From contig OX419756.1 in NCBI GenBank assembly GCA_948567375.1, positions 50,792,333 to 50,856,332 on the forward strand: DNA of 64,000 bases. Reading direction: 5' to 3'. The notes beneath the pieces were generated by a model. The model saw nothing but the letters and a program-made list of their open reading frames with translations, was not told the DNA's origin and ran no database searches. Each line of letters opens with the position of its first letter. Within the stretch, counting starts at the first letter, position 1. Of the stretch, positions 27,143 to 39,500 are shown piece by piece. The position numbers and the translations under genes were made by a program. This stretch comes from Lunularia cruciata. Lineage: Eukaryota > Streptophyta > Marchantiopsida > Lunulariales > Lunulariaceae.

Positions 27143-27639
27143 TGTAAAAGACCAAGAAGAGAAATAAGAGAATAGAAGATAAAAGTGAAAGATCACATTG
27201 GGACTCTTGAACAAGGAAAACTCCAAATGAGCTTGGACTTTGGTATTTATAGGGAATATACAAGGCTCTTGAGAAGCTTCTCAAAAAGCTTCCTAAAAGC
27301 CACATTCTTAGAGTGTAAGCCAAGCAAACCGGGAAACTTCTTCAGAAGCTTCCTTTTGGAAGTTGTCTACTTGGTGTGCAGGCTAAGCTAGTGTGGAAGC
27401 TTCCCAAAAGCTTCCTTCTAGAAGCCATATACTTGGCATGTAAGCTAAGCTAGCCAAAAAGCTTCCCTAGAAACTTCCTCCTAGAAGTCACCACTTGGCA
27501 TGCATATTACTTGATACTTTGAAGGTACCAAGTAGTTTCCCAGATACTTATAGAATATTCTTATAATTCTTGGCTAATTTGGCTTATTTGCTACTTCATT
27601 AGTCTTGACTGACTCGTCTATGAACTCCATATTGTTACA
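27143..27639 (-). mobile_element. Solo LTR, family W, with heat-shock-element-like arrays
   Basis: On the minus strand it starts TGTAACAATATGG and ends GGTCTTTTACA. AGCTT lies on both sides (27138-27142 and 27640-27644), a 5-bp target duplication. It is the same family as the LTR at 63416-63829, where a primer-binding site follows. It has a TATA box (CCTATAAATACC, minus strand, near 27250). Upstream of this is a series of GAA/TTC modules with 2-base spacing, such as GAAGCTTC and TTCTAGAAG, between about 27265 and 27490. Confidence 0.87.
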
Positions 27640-29274
27640 AGCTTCCTCTCCTAATGTGAGCATATCTCAAGGTATCATGATGTTGTGCAATAGCTAAGTT
27701 TTCCATGATTATGTGTATGACCCTCTTGAATAGGGCAACCCTCTCCAACATCAATATGGCCTAGGTTGATGGAGAGTCAAAGTCCATTACTTGATCCATT
27801 GAGATGCTATAAAAGAAGGTGGAACTAGATGCTTTATAAACAATAGAAAATAAGGAGTAAAATTAGACAATGAAGCATGCTTGGACATTTTATACCCCAT
27901 GGCAATTTAGAACTAAGTCTCAATCCTCCTTGTTCTTAGTGAGGCATATTTCCCATATTAAATGTTAAGTGTGGAGTCTAATTAATTACGAGAATCTGTA
28001 GGACAAATATCATATAGGGATGTAGAAAAGTCAGTAGTGGACAGATATTCTACAAGAACATTGAAAATTAAGTATGGGGTAGATCTTCTATCAGAGTATA
28101 GAACTATAAGTATGGGACAAAGCTTCAAATCACAGGATTCTATTTATGGGAGTGAACAGAAAGATAGTTGATACTAAGACCGATATCTTTGTGAATAAAA
28201 ACAAAAATGAGATGTGTCTTATTGTTTTGAAAGCATCTTCTCAAGGCTTTCCATAAACACCAAGATCATGGAAAATGGAGCTATAAAAAACAAATTATGG
28301 TCACTTGAAATTCAAGACAAATGTGTCTTGCTTGAGCTATTGGACTCCATTGTTGGAGCTATGGGCAGGCTGTGGGAGCTATGGGCTGTGGGACTACAAG
28401 CATGGCTCCAAGACTTAGTTTGGAATTGAGTGAGGTGACATGTATCAATTGGTATTAGACAAATTAGGGTTTAGATACAAGATCAATCTGCACCACACAT
28501 TATAGAACAAGATAAAGGTCTCCAAGTTCAAGTGTATAAATATGTATAGAGTTGGCAATCAAAAGAGACTTTTACCATTCTTGTTTTATAGTTCTTGATT
28601 AATAGTTCAAGAGTAGAATTAAATCTTGTGCAATTGTTAACCTAGGCAGATGTTGGTTGTACTACAACGAGATTTTCTCTCTCATAGTCTTTAGAATGCT
28701 ACAATTTGAACCACTCCTTTGGGAAGTCACTTCAATCTTTACAAGGAGCAATCCCCAAGAACTAATACAGATTCATGAGCAAAGTACACCATGCATTAGT
28801 AGTTGGAAGTTTGATGTATGCATTAGGCCAAACATTGCTCATGCAATGGAAGTTGTAAGTAGATTCATATTAAACCCAAGAAGAGAGCATTGGGAAGCAA
28901 TGAAATGGATGTTACATTACTTGAAAGGTACCTTTGGTAAGGCACTTTATTTCAAGCAAGCAAATACTAGGTTAGAAGGCTTCATTGTTTTAAATTTTGG
29001 AGGAGACTTGGACAATCAAAAGAGCACTATAGGGTATGTGTTTACCTTGGGTGGTACTACAATTAGTTGGATGTCTTGTTTGCACAAGAGTGTTGCTCTT
29101 TCTACCATAGAAGCTGATTACATTGCCATCTTAGATGCTAGCAAGGAGATGATCTAGTTGAAAACCTCTATGGTAGAGATAGGGAAGAAATAAGACAAGA
29201 ATATACTCCATAGTGATAGATAGAGTGCTATCAGCAAATAATATTGTGTTTCATGTGAGGACAAAGCATATCCA

Positions 29275-29394
29275 ATTGTGGTATCATTTCATTTATGAAT
29301 TGATAGATGAAGGAGTACTGACTTTGGTAAAGATTGTGGTATCATTTCATTTATGAATTGATAGAGGGAGGAGTCTTGACTTTGGTCAAGATTG
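29275..29394 (+). repeat. Tandem duplication of about 60 bp in the Copia remnant
   Basis: The stretch ATTGTGGTATCATTTCATTT, followed by ATGAATTGATAG, occurs twice in a row about 60 bases apart. This is a local duplication near the polypurine end of the element. Confidence 0.75.
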
Positions 29395-30884
29395 TGGGAG
29401 TCAACAATCCCACAAATATATTTACTACGGTAGTAATAATTGAGAATCTCAAGCAATGCATAGTTGCAATTGGATTTTAAAGTTTATTAATTGTGTTGTA
29501 TGTTTAGAGTGACAAGTAATGTTAGGGCTCCAAGTGGGAGATTGTTAACTGTGGAGTCTAGTTAATTATAGGAATGCTTTACAAAACAAATATCCTAAGT
29601 GATGTAGTAGAGTCAATATGGGATAGATCTCCTATGAGAACATTGAAGAGTCAGTATGAGGTAAATCTTCTAGGGGAGTGCGAAATTGTAAGTATAGGAT
29701 AGACCTTCAAATCACAAGATTCTATTTATGGGAGTGAACAAAAAGATAGTTTATGTCAAGACACATAAATACATATGCAAATGAGATTACTTTAATTTTT
29801 TAATTTTTTGGAATCATATTTTCAAGGGCTTTCCATAAACACAAAGATCATAGAACATGGAGCTTTAGAAAATAAATTATGCTCACTTGAAGTTCAAGGC
29901 AAATGTGTCTTATGAGAGTTGCAAGATTCCATTGCATGAGCTACGTGCAAGTTGCGGGACTATTGGTATGGGACCTATGGGCATGGCTTTGGGACCCAAA
30001 AGCATAAGAATTATGAGCGTGGCTTTGGGATTGTGAGACCAGCAAAAAGGCTACTTGCATGGCCCCCACTTATGGAACTAAGTGAGGTGACATGTATCAA
30101 TTTTGTCACGCCATTTGTAGTGTCGCATCTAGATGCTCGGACACTGGAGTTCAAGTGATAGTAGTTAGAGGCATTTTGGCCATTACTCATAGACTACATT
30201 TTGATGGTCAGATTTTAGGTTTAGGGTACTAACTTCATGGCGGGGCCCACCGTCACTTGCACCGTCTGCACCGTCGGGTGTGTCGTTAGAGGGACCGTTG
30301 GGAGGAGACCTAGGTTGAAATCAGGGGTATACCTTGGAAGTGAAGCTCCAGAGAGCTCACTTCTTTGATGTTGAGCCTTTGAGTTCTTGGCTAGAGTGGA
30401 CAGAAAGCCGGCGAGCATCACCTGGAGTCTCTTAAGCTAGAGTGGGTGTGGCTTGACTATAATCAATGCCTTGTTGTTGGCAAGTTTTTGAGGATCAGAT
30501 CAAGTATTGATCTGAGATTGATGATTCGAGTGGTAAACGATTTGATTACATTGGAGAAATGAAGTCAAGGGGAAATTGGGTGCAAGAACTACGAGTGTTG
30601 GTGGTATCTCCAAGCTCGGTGGATCAAGTAGTTCAGATTTCCTTAAGAGAGTGTGTGCGGAAGCGCTGGCAAAATTTGGAGCCAAGGAAGAAGTAATTTT
30701 CAAGCAGTAGCTGTGATTTTGAGCTCAAGACAAATTTATTACGAGTTGAGCTCAGTAACTGAAATTGAAGGTGGAGTTGGGAGCAGATTCTCACGAATTG
30801 AAGATTGGACGAAATTGATTTTTCCAATTTGGCTCAAGTGAAGAGTTAGCTGAGGATTTAGTGGTCAGCCATTTTTAGGGATTT

Positions 30885-30970
30885 ATGTCAAATTTTATGT
30901 CAGATTTACATCAGATTTATGTCAGATTTTATATCAGATTTTGTGAAGGAGTTATGTCAGATTTTGGTGA
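30885..30970 (+). repeat. Short tandem motif ATGTCAGATTT in the copy A leader
   Basis: About five degenerate copies of TTATGTCAGATTTT lie in the untranslated leader of copy A. Confidence 0.7.
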
Positions 30971-31359
30971 AAAGAACTTGAAATCAATCCTCGTAGCTCA
31001 GGAAGTAGATAGGTACTCCAATTATGTCAAATGCCAAATGGTGGCAGAGTTGGTCATGTGTTGATTTATGAGATGGAGGGTTGTTGTTTAGCATTCTTGT
31101 GATTGGAACCCCTCCATTCTTTGCTTCTTGTTTGTGCACCGTGTTGGTGCACTGAAATTTGAGAGTTGGTGCTATGGTGTGCTCTCGATAGTGAGCTTAG
31201 AGTGATGACCAGTCAGACTATCTTTGTTTCTCTCTGGTGAGGTAGGAAGTGATGACCTACAGACCGTGAGAATGCGTGTTGTGATGGCAGGTTATAGGTC
31301 ACCCTTGCCCCTATTGTAGTTGTCTCAATTAGAGTTACATCAGTGGACGTTGTTCCGTT

Positions 31360-31480
31360 AGTTTTGGCACTTGGTGGTGCTCGTTTGGTATTTGCACTTG
31401 GTGGTGCTTGGTTGGTGTTTGCACTTGGTGGTGCTTGGTAAGTGTTTGCACTTGGTGGTGTTGGCACTTGGTGCGGTTGC
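31360..31480 (+). repeat. GCACTTGGTGGTG-rich tandem repeat in copy A leader
   Basis: The 13-mer GCACTTGGTGGTG recurs four times at intervals of about 20-33 bases, immediately before the gag region. Copy B has one equivalent near 35828. Confidence 0.75.
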
Positions 31481-34127
31481 AACTTGTAGTTGCAGTTTGT
31501 GGTTCTGATTTGCAATTGCAGTTGTGGTTACTTTGTCATGACGGAGTTAGTTGGAGATTCCAGAGGACTTAGCCCTGTAGTACATAATAAGTTTACTCGG
31601 AGTGGTGCTTGGTATCAGCCTGTATCTCAGGTCCTAGTGAGGGAGGAGATTGACTTTGAGTTGGAGTTCAACACAAGAGCTGATTCAGTTGAGAGTGCAC
31701 TTGGTGTGTCCGCACCATTTTTGTGGGACATGGACAAGATTCATGGGGCCTCCAAAAGCCCTAGGCATTACTCTGGTACAATGGGTACCATTGAGTTGGA
31801 TGACTTCATCTTGGAGTTTGATAGTTGGTGTGATCTATAGCAGATGCGGAACCCGACTTTGTTCACACCCTTCATGGCATAGAAGGGGTTGTTTCAGCAC
31901 TTGGAGGGTCCAATGATGGAAAACTACCATGAGTTCAAGAGAGCTCATTTGGAGGAGATTGAGTTATGGAGATAGTATTGGTCTCCAAACTATGTCTCTA
32001 TCACTTCAGGCTCGGTGGCCAAGAGTACATCGGTTGTACCTACGAGTTCTAGCTCGAGTAGTGTTGGTGGAGCTAGTGGTGGTTGCACTAGCTGGAGATA
32101 GTATTACCATGAGTGGAGGTACCGCTGTAGGAGGTGGTGTGGTACCGGGGTTTAACCCCATGGTGGAGTTCTTCTTGTGTTTGAGGTAGAACTACCAAGG
32201 AGTGCAGATTGACAAGCTGAGGAGCTTGCAGGAGTTCCAGCGGAAGGTTGGAAAGAGCCTACGCAAGGCATACACTTGCATGAGGCGGCTGATCAATTTC
32301 ACTCAGGGAGTTACAGAGGCCTAATCAGTCTAGTTTTGGTATGAGATACTAGACAAGGAGTTACAACATAGAGTGCATGATGCTACATTGTTGCAGGCTA
32401 CTTTGCCCCACTTTGGCAGTGGTCTTTGGTTTGGCTGAGCGTATTGAGCTCAACATGGTAGAGGAGAAGGTGGTGACATCTGGATTTGGTAGGGAGACCT
32501 CATCCATGGCTGTGACTTCTTCTAGAGTGCAGCAAAGTGCACCACGCCTAGTTGATTTTTGAGGACAGGGTGGACAGCCTAGATCCTATGGAGCGAGTGG
32601 AGGGCCTAGTGGAGTTAGACCCTTACCTTCATTTTCGGGTCAACAACAACCAGTGAGTAGTGGTATTGCTTGTTGGACTTGTGGTGGACCTCACCATAAG
32701 AGAGAGTGTACTCAGGGCAATGGACCTAATACCTCTGGTGCATCACAGCCAGCACAGAGGTAGTGTGAGCATTGCCATAGATTTGGTGACACTAGTGATC
32801 GGTGTTTTGACTACACCCGGAGTTACGGAGTGGTAGGGCTACTATGGCAAGTAGTAGAGGAGCTCCAGTTCATGGAGGACGAGGTGGTAGAGGTGGTGGT
32901 AGAGGATCTACACCTAGTAGGGGTGCAATACCTACCCTTACTTTTGATACAACTATGGCTACTCGGATTGAGCAGTTGGAGCAGAGATTGGCTAGTATGG
33001 CTATTGCTCAGAGGATATTAGATTCGGGTGCTGAGGCTTCCACCTCATATGCTTGTGATAGAGATGCTTTGGATTTCATGTACGGAGTAGCACAGGTGGA
33101 TGCATCTGCAGTAGTGACTAGGAGTGTAGTAGGTGCTCCATAGCCTAGAGGAGCATCAATGGAGTTGGACCCATAGAGAAGAGAGGTTGGGAGACATGTC
33201 AGACTTCCCTAACCTTTCACGCTATCTGAGGCACTGCAGATGACATCCATGGTTTCTAGATGTCCATGTGTAGGTATGGTAGGTAGTGATGGAATGCATG
33301 ATGGACTACCTTGTAGTCAGCCACCTATTACTACATAGACTGAGTCTAGCATGATGTTGGGGGCGGCTCAGCTGATTATGCGGCATTCTTTGTTTTCAAC
33401 CCCTGACATGTTTACATTGGGAGTTGATCCAGCCCCAGTGTTCTAGTTGGCTGCCATGCTTTGTGAGAGTAGGGATGATGCGGTTCCTACTACTAGAGCA
33501 GAGGTGGTTGGTAGTGGAGCTGACTTGGCTGAGGAGCATGGGATCCATTTAACAACTTGTGGTTTATGGCAGGCAACAACGACTAGACTAGAGGAGTTGC
33601 CAACTAGACCGGCCTTTGAGAGAGCACGGTTCACACCTGGTGTTGTCCTATTAGCTAACCAGAGGGGGATTTTCCATTTGGTGGGACCTTCAGGGAAGGT
33701 CTATATACCACAGAGAGTCTTGTTAGACTCTAGTGCGCAACTCCTTATGTTGGGGAAGGCAGCAATGGTCGGTCTAGAGTTATGGAAGACCGATATGGAG
33801 AGGTGTCCATTTCAGATCCAGACATCTCTAGGTGGTGGTTTGACATAGTACATCACACGTGGGGAGCTTGTGGTCCAAGTTCAGCCTGGTCATCCGACTG
33901 ATAGCTTGGTGGTGAGAGCTCAGGGGATTGTGACAAAAGCTGAGTCATATGATGTGCTAGTTGAGAGAGTAGTGTTATACCCATGGGTTTCAGTTTTGAC
34001 TATTGGGAGGAGACAGCCTCCTATAGACCTGGTTGGCAGTCTAGTGAGGGACGGGTATGTTGCCTACCAATACACTTTAGTAGTGGTAGTCTTGGCTCAC
34101 TACAATCCAGGACCATGGTCACATCAG

Positions 34128-34576
34128 TGTCACGCCATTTGTAGTTCCGCATCTAGATGCTCGGACACTGGAGTTCCAGTGATGGTAGTTAGAGTTATTC
34201 TAGCAGTTTCTCAGGGACTATTTTCCGACGGTTAGATTTCATGTTCGGGGTACTGACTTCACGGTGGGGCCCACCGTCACTTTGCACCATTTGCACCGTC
34301 GAGTGTGCCGTCAGCGGGACCGTTAGGGTTTCAGGGCTAGCTCGAGTCCAGGGGGTATAGTTTCAAAGTGAGCTCCAGAGAGCTCACTTCTCTGATGTTG
34401 AGCCTTCGAGTTCCTGGCTATGGTGGACAGAGGCCGGCGAGCGTCACCTGGATTCTCTATGCTTGAGTGGGTGTGGCTTGACTGTAATCAGTGCCCAGTT
34501 GTTGGCAGTTTATAGAGTGACAGATCAAGTACTGATCTGAGTTGAGTTGAGTTGAAAGTGTTAAGCAATCTGATTA
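34128..34576 (+). repeat. Copy B terminal repeat X1
   Basis: 449 bp, TGTCACGCC...AATCTGATTA. Repeated as X2 at 43481-43929 with three differences. Unlike a normal 5' LTR it is not followed by the Y segment that ends the element. Confidence 0.93.
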
Positions 34577-35017
34577 CATCAGAGAAGTGAAGTCAGGGGG
34601 AAATCGGGTGCAGGAACGTTGAGTGTTGGTGGTATCTCCAAGCTCGGTGGATCGTGGTAGCTCGATTCAGGTTCAGTGTTTCCCTAGTGTGCAGAAGCTC
34701 GTGTAGTTGATGCAAATTTGGCAGTTAGGCGGACGGTGTGCGGAAGCGCTGGCCAAATTTTGAGCAAAGAAGGAGCAATTTTTGAGCAGTGTTGTGATTT
34801 TGAGCTCAGGAGGTGAAGGCAGGACCAATTTGCTACGAGTTGGGCTCAGAAAGTGAAATTGAAGGTGGAGTTGGAAAGCTCTTCTCATGAAATTGTGATT
34901 TGGAAAAACCCGTTTTGTCAATTTGGCTCGAGTGGAAAGTTAGCGGGGGATTTGGCGGACATCCATCTTTAGGGTTTACGTCAGATTTTTGGGCCAGAAT
35001 TGGAGGAGTTTCGCTGT

Positions 35018-35100
35018 TTGGCCAGATTTGGAGAAGTTTCGCTAGTTTGGAGGAGTTTCGCAGATTTGGAGAAGTTTCGCCAATTTTGGAGGAGGTTCGA
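35018..35100 (+). repeat. Short tandem motif GGAG(A/G)AGTTTCGC in the copy B leader
   Basis: GGAGGAGTTTCGC and GGAGAAGTTTCGC alternate at about 19-23 base spacing, with four to five copies. The leader of copy A has a different repeat, ATGTCAGATTTT (about 30885-30970), at the comparable place. Confidence 0.75.
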
Positions 35101-35284
35101 AGTGGCAACAAGAAAGGCCTCATTTGGCTGAATTTCGGCGTTTCGAGGCATAGGGCTGTGGGCTATGAGAGGCTACGAAGGCCTAGAAGGGCCAGAAGGG
35201 CCAGCAAGCCAGCTTGCTGGCGTGAGGCTAGCTAGTTTAGTGTAGATCTTGGTCATTGGTTGGCAAAATCTGCCTTTCTTGCTA

Positions 35285-35365
35285 GATTGTGCGCAACAGG
35301 GTTTGACCCCTAGATCTCTTGTTCCTAGACTGGTGCCCTAGCCAACTGGTCCACCCTCACTTGTT
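35285..35365 (-). repeat. tRNA-like (SINE-head-like) segment in copy B leader
   Basis: On the minus strand TGGACCAGTTGG resembles a polymerase III A box, and GGGGTCAAACCC, about 35 bases further on, resembles a B box. Spacing is as in a tRNA or a tRNA-derived SINE head. The corresponding leader of copy A lacks it. I see no convincing full cloverleaf, so a working tRNA gene is unlikely. Confidence 0.4.
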
Positions 35366-36568
35366 GTCATAGTGACTGTGCCATTGTTATCTATACACAT
35401 GTAGCTTTGGCTAGGAGAGGCAGTTTGATCCCATTCTTGGTGATCCTGGTAGCTTAGGACTTAGATACGAACTACTCTTATGTCAAATGCCAAATGGTGG
35501 CAGAGTCAGTCTCGTGTTGTGTTATGAGATGGAGGGTTTTCGTTTAGATTTCTTGTGATTGGATCCCCTCCATTCTCTGCTTCCTGTTTGTGCACCACGT
35601 TTGTGTGAGGTGCCCTGACTTTTGAGCGTTGGTGCTCTGGTGTGCTCTCGGTGGTGAGGCTGGAGTGATGACCAGTCAGACTACCTTTGTTTCTCTCCGG
35701 TGAGGCAGGAAGTGATGACCTGCAGACCGTGAGAGTGCGTGTTATGATGGTAGGTTACAGGTTGCCCTTCCCCTAGTGTAGTTATCTCGGTTAGAGTTAC
35801 ATTAGTGGGTGGTGTCTAGTTGGTGTTGGCACTTGGTGGGGCACTTGCAGTTGCGACTTGCGGTTGCAGTTGGTGGTTCGGGTTTGCTGTTGCAGTTACG
35901 TGGTCACGACGGAGTTCTTTGGAGATTCCAGAGGAGTTAGCCCTACAGTACGCAGTGGGTTTACTCGGAGTGGTGCTCGGTATCAGCCTGTATCTCAGGT
36001 CCCAATGAGGGAGGAGATTGACTCTGAGTTGGAGTTCGACATAGGAGCTGATTCAGTTGAGAGTGCACTTGGTGTGTCCGCACCGTTGTTGTGGGACATG
36101 GATGAGATTTATGGGGCCTCCAAAGGCCCTAGGCGTTACTCTGGTATAGTGGGTACTATTGAGTTGGATGATTTCATCCAGGAGTTTGATAGTTGGTGTG
36201 ATCTGCAGCAGATGTAGAACCCGACTTTGTTCACACCTTTCATGGCATGGAAAGGGTTGTTTCAGCACTTGGAGGGTCCACCGATGGACGACTACCATGA
36301 GTTCAGGAGAGCTCATTTGGAGGAGATTGAGTTATGGAGACAGTATTGGTCTCCACACTATGTCTCCATCACTTCAGGTTCGGTGGCCAGGAGTAGGTCA
36401 GCTGTACCTACGAGTTCTAGCTCGAGTAGTGTTGGTGGAGCTAGTGGAGGTGCACTAGCTGGAGATAGTGCTACTACGAGTGGAGGTACCGCTGCAGGAG
36501 GTGGTGTGGTACCGGGGTTTAACCCCATGGTTGAGTTCTTCCTATGTTTGAGGTAGAACTACCAGGGA

Positions 36569-39500
36569 GTGCGGACTGACAAGCTGAGGAGCTTGCAGGA
36601 GTTCCAGCAGAAGGCTGGAGAGAGCCTACGCGAGGCATACACTCGCATGAGGCGGCTGATCAGTTTCACTCAGGGAGTTACTGAGGCCCAGGCAGTCCAG
36701 TTTTGGTATGGGATACTAGACAGGGAGTTGCGACGTAGAGTTCGTGATGCTACGTTGTTGCAGGCTACTTCGCCCACTTTGGCAGTAGTCTTTGGTTTGG
36801 CTGAGCGTATTGAGCTCAACATGGTGGAGGAGAGAGTGGTGACAACTGGATTTGGTAGAGAGACCTCATCCACGGTTGTGACTTCTTCTAGAGTGCAGCA
36901 GAGTGCACCACGCCCAATTGGTTTTCGAGGACAGGGTGGACAACCCAGATCCTATGGAGCGAGTGGAGGGCCTAGTGGAGTTAGACCCTTACCCTCATTT
37001 TCGGGTCAGCAACAGCCAGTGAGTGGTGGTGTTGCTTGTTGGACTTGTGGTGGACCTCACCATAGGAGAGAGTGTACTCAGGGCAGCGGACCTGATACCT
37101 CTGGTGCATCACAGCCAGCACAGAGGCAGTGTGAGCACTGCCATAGATTTGGTCATACTAGTGACCGGTGTTTTGACCTACACCCGGAGTTACGGAGTGG
37201 TAGGGCTGCTATGACAGGTAGTAGAGGAGCTCCAGTTCATGGAGGACGAGGTGGTAGAGGATCTACACCTAGTAGGGGTGCAGTACCTGCCCTTACTTCT
37301 GACACAGCTATGGCTACTCGGATTGAGCAGTTGGAGCAGAGATTGGCTAGTATGGCTATTGCTCAGAGGAGATCAGATTCAGGTGTTGAGGCTTCCACCT
37401 CATATGCTGGTGATAGAGATGCTTTGGACTTCATGTGCAGAGCAGCACAGGTGGATGCATCTGCAGCAGTGACTAGGAGTGCAGTACGTGCTCCAGAGCC
37501 TAGAGGAGCATCAGTGGAGTTGGACCCACAGAGAGGAGAGGTTGGGAGACAGGTCAGACTTCCCCAGTCTTTCACGCTATCTGAGGCATTGCAGACGACA
37601 TCCATGGTTCCTAGACGTCCCAGTGCAGGTGTGGTAGGTGGTGATGGAGTACTTGATGGAGTACCTGATGGAGTACCTGCTAGTCAGCCACCTGCTACTA
37701 CACAGACTGAGTCTAGCATGATGTTGGGGGCAGCTCAGCTGATTATGCGGCATCCTTTATTTTCAACCAGTGACATGTTTACATTGGGAGTTGACCCAGC
37801 CCCAGTGTTCCGGTTGGCTGCCACGTTGTGTGAGAGTAGGGATGGTGCAGTTCCTACTACTAGAGCAGAGGTGGTTGATAGTGGAGCTGACTTGGTTGAG
37901 GGGCATGGGATCCGTTCAGCGACCAGTGGTTTATGGCAGGCAGCAGCGGCTAGACTGGAGGAGTTGCCAGCTAGACCGGCCTTTGAGAGAGCGCGGTTTA
38001 CACCTGGTGTTGTCCTATTGGATAACCAGAGGGGGATCTTTCGTTTAGTGGGACCTTCAGGGAAGGTCTATACACCACAGAGAGTCTTGTTAGACTCTGG
38101 TGCGCAGCCCCTTATGTTGGGGAAGGCTGCAGTTGTTGGTCTGGAGTTACGGAAGACCGATGTGGAGAGGTGTCCATTTCAGATTCAGACATCTCTAGGT
38201 GGTGGTTCGACACAGTACATCACACGTGGGGAGCTTGTTGTCCAGGTTCAGCCTGGTCATCCGACTGATAGCTCGGTGATGAGAGCTCAGGCTATTGCGA
38301 CGATAGCTGAGTCATATGATGTGCTAGTTGGGGGAGCAGTGTTATACCCCATGGGTTTCAATATTGACTATTGGGAGGAGACAGCCTCTTATAGACCTGG
38401 TTGGCAGTTTGGTGAGGGACGGGTATGTCGTCTACCAGTACGCTTCAGTAGTGGCAGTCTTGGCTCACTACAGTCCGAGGCCATGGCAACATCAGTTTTG
38501 GCTTTCAGCGGTGCAGTTACTTGGCCTGGTGACTTGTTGGAGGGGAACGCCCATGCAGAGGATACTCCAGTACCAGAGGAGATCACTCGGCTATGGAGTA
38601 CGAGTGGGATTGTTCCATCCACCTTGGATGTTCCATTGTGGAGTTCAGAGGAGGCATTGCAGCAGCATGCAGACCAGTTGGTGCAGCAGGCTTGGAGTGG
38701 AGCCTTCATACCATCAGGGGATGAGTGTGAGGATGAGCCTCCAGAGGCGATTGCTTTGACACCTCTGGATACCACACTCATTGCTTGGCAGTACCCAGTA
38801 GAGGGGATATGCCTATTGGAGTTGTTTGGTGGGATCAGCACCGGACTAGCTGCGGTGTTACAGGCGGGTATCCAAGTACAGAGGTACTTGTATGTAGAGA
38901 GAGATGAGATTGCTAGGCGAGTCTCTCTACATCATGTGGCACACTTGGCCTATCGGTATCCGGAGTTATTACCGATGTCAGCAGTCAGAGGTTACCAGAA
39001 GGCCTTACTAGGAGACATTTCCTTACTGGGGGCGCATGACCTAGAGAGACATGGGCCTGTTTACTTGGTGATTTCTGGATGGCCATGTCAGGGACATACA
39101 CGTGCAGGCCGTGGTTTGGGTCTTCAGGATCCTCGTTCTGGTGTGTTTTGGGAGATGTTACGGATACTACGACATCTCCAGGTTCATCAATCTGTTTCTC
39201 CAGCTTACCTTTTGGAGAACGTTCCATTGATGGGTGATTCTCGCACTAGAGTGGTGGCGAGTACACATCAGGTCCATTCATGGATGGGATCTGCTGTATT
39301 GTTAGATGCAGCCAGAGTAGGATCACGGGCTCATCGTCTTCATCTTTGGTGGACGAACCTTTTACCCAGAGAGGTTCTACAACGTAGTTATGATGGGATT
39401 CAGCGACTTGACCACATCCTTGTTGATGATATCTTGGATGTTGGGCATCAGTCTCAGACAGTGGTAGTGGCTGATAGGTCACCTATGGCAGTGGTGAACC

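Noticed and set aside
34128-34576. X as an ordinary complete LTR
   Set aside because: The right end of the element finishes with Y, which is absent after the left X, so the two ends are not identical repeats of one LTR.
35285-35365. Functional tRNA gene on the minus strand
   Set aside because: A- and B-box-like sequences exist, but I could not draw a convincing acceptor stem or anticodon arm. Kept only as a tRNA-like segment.
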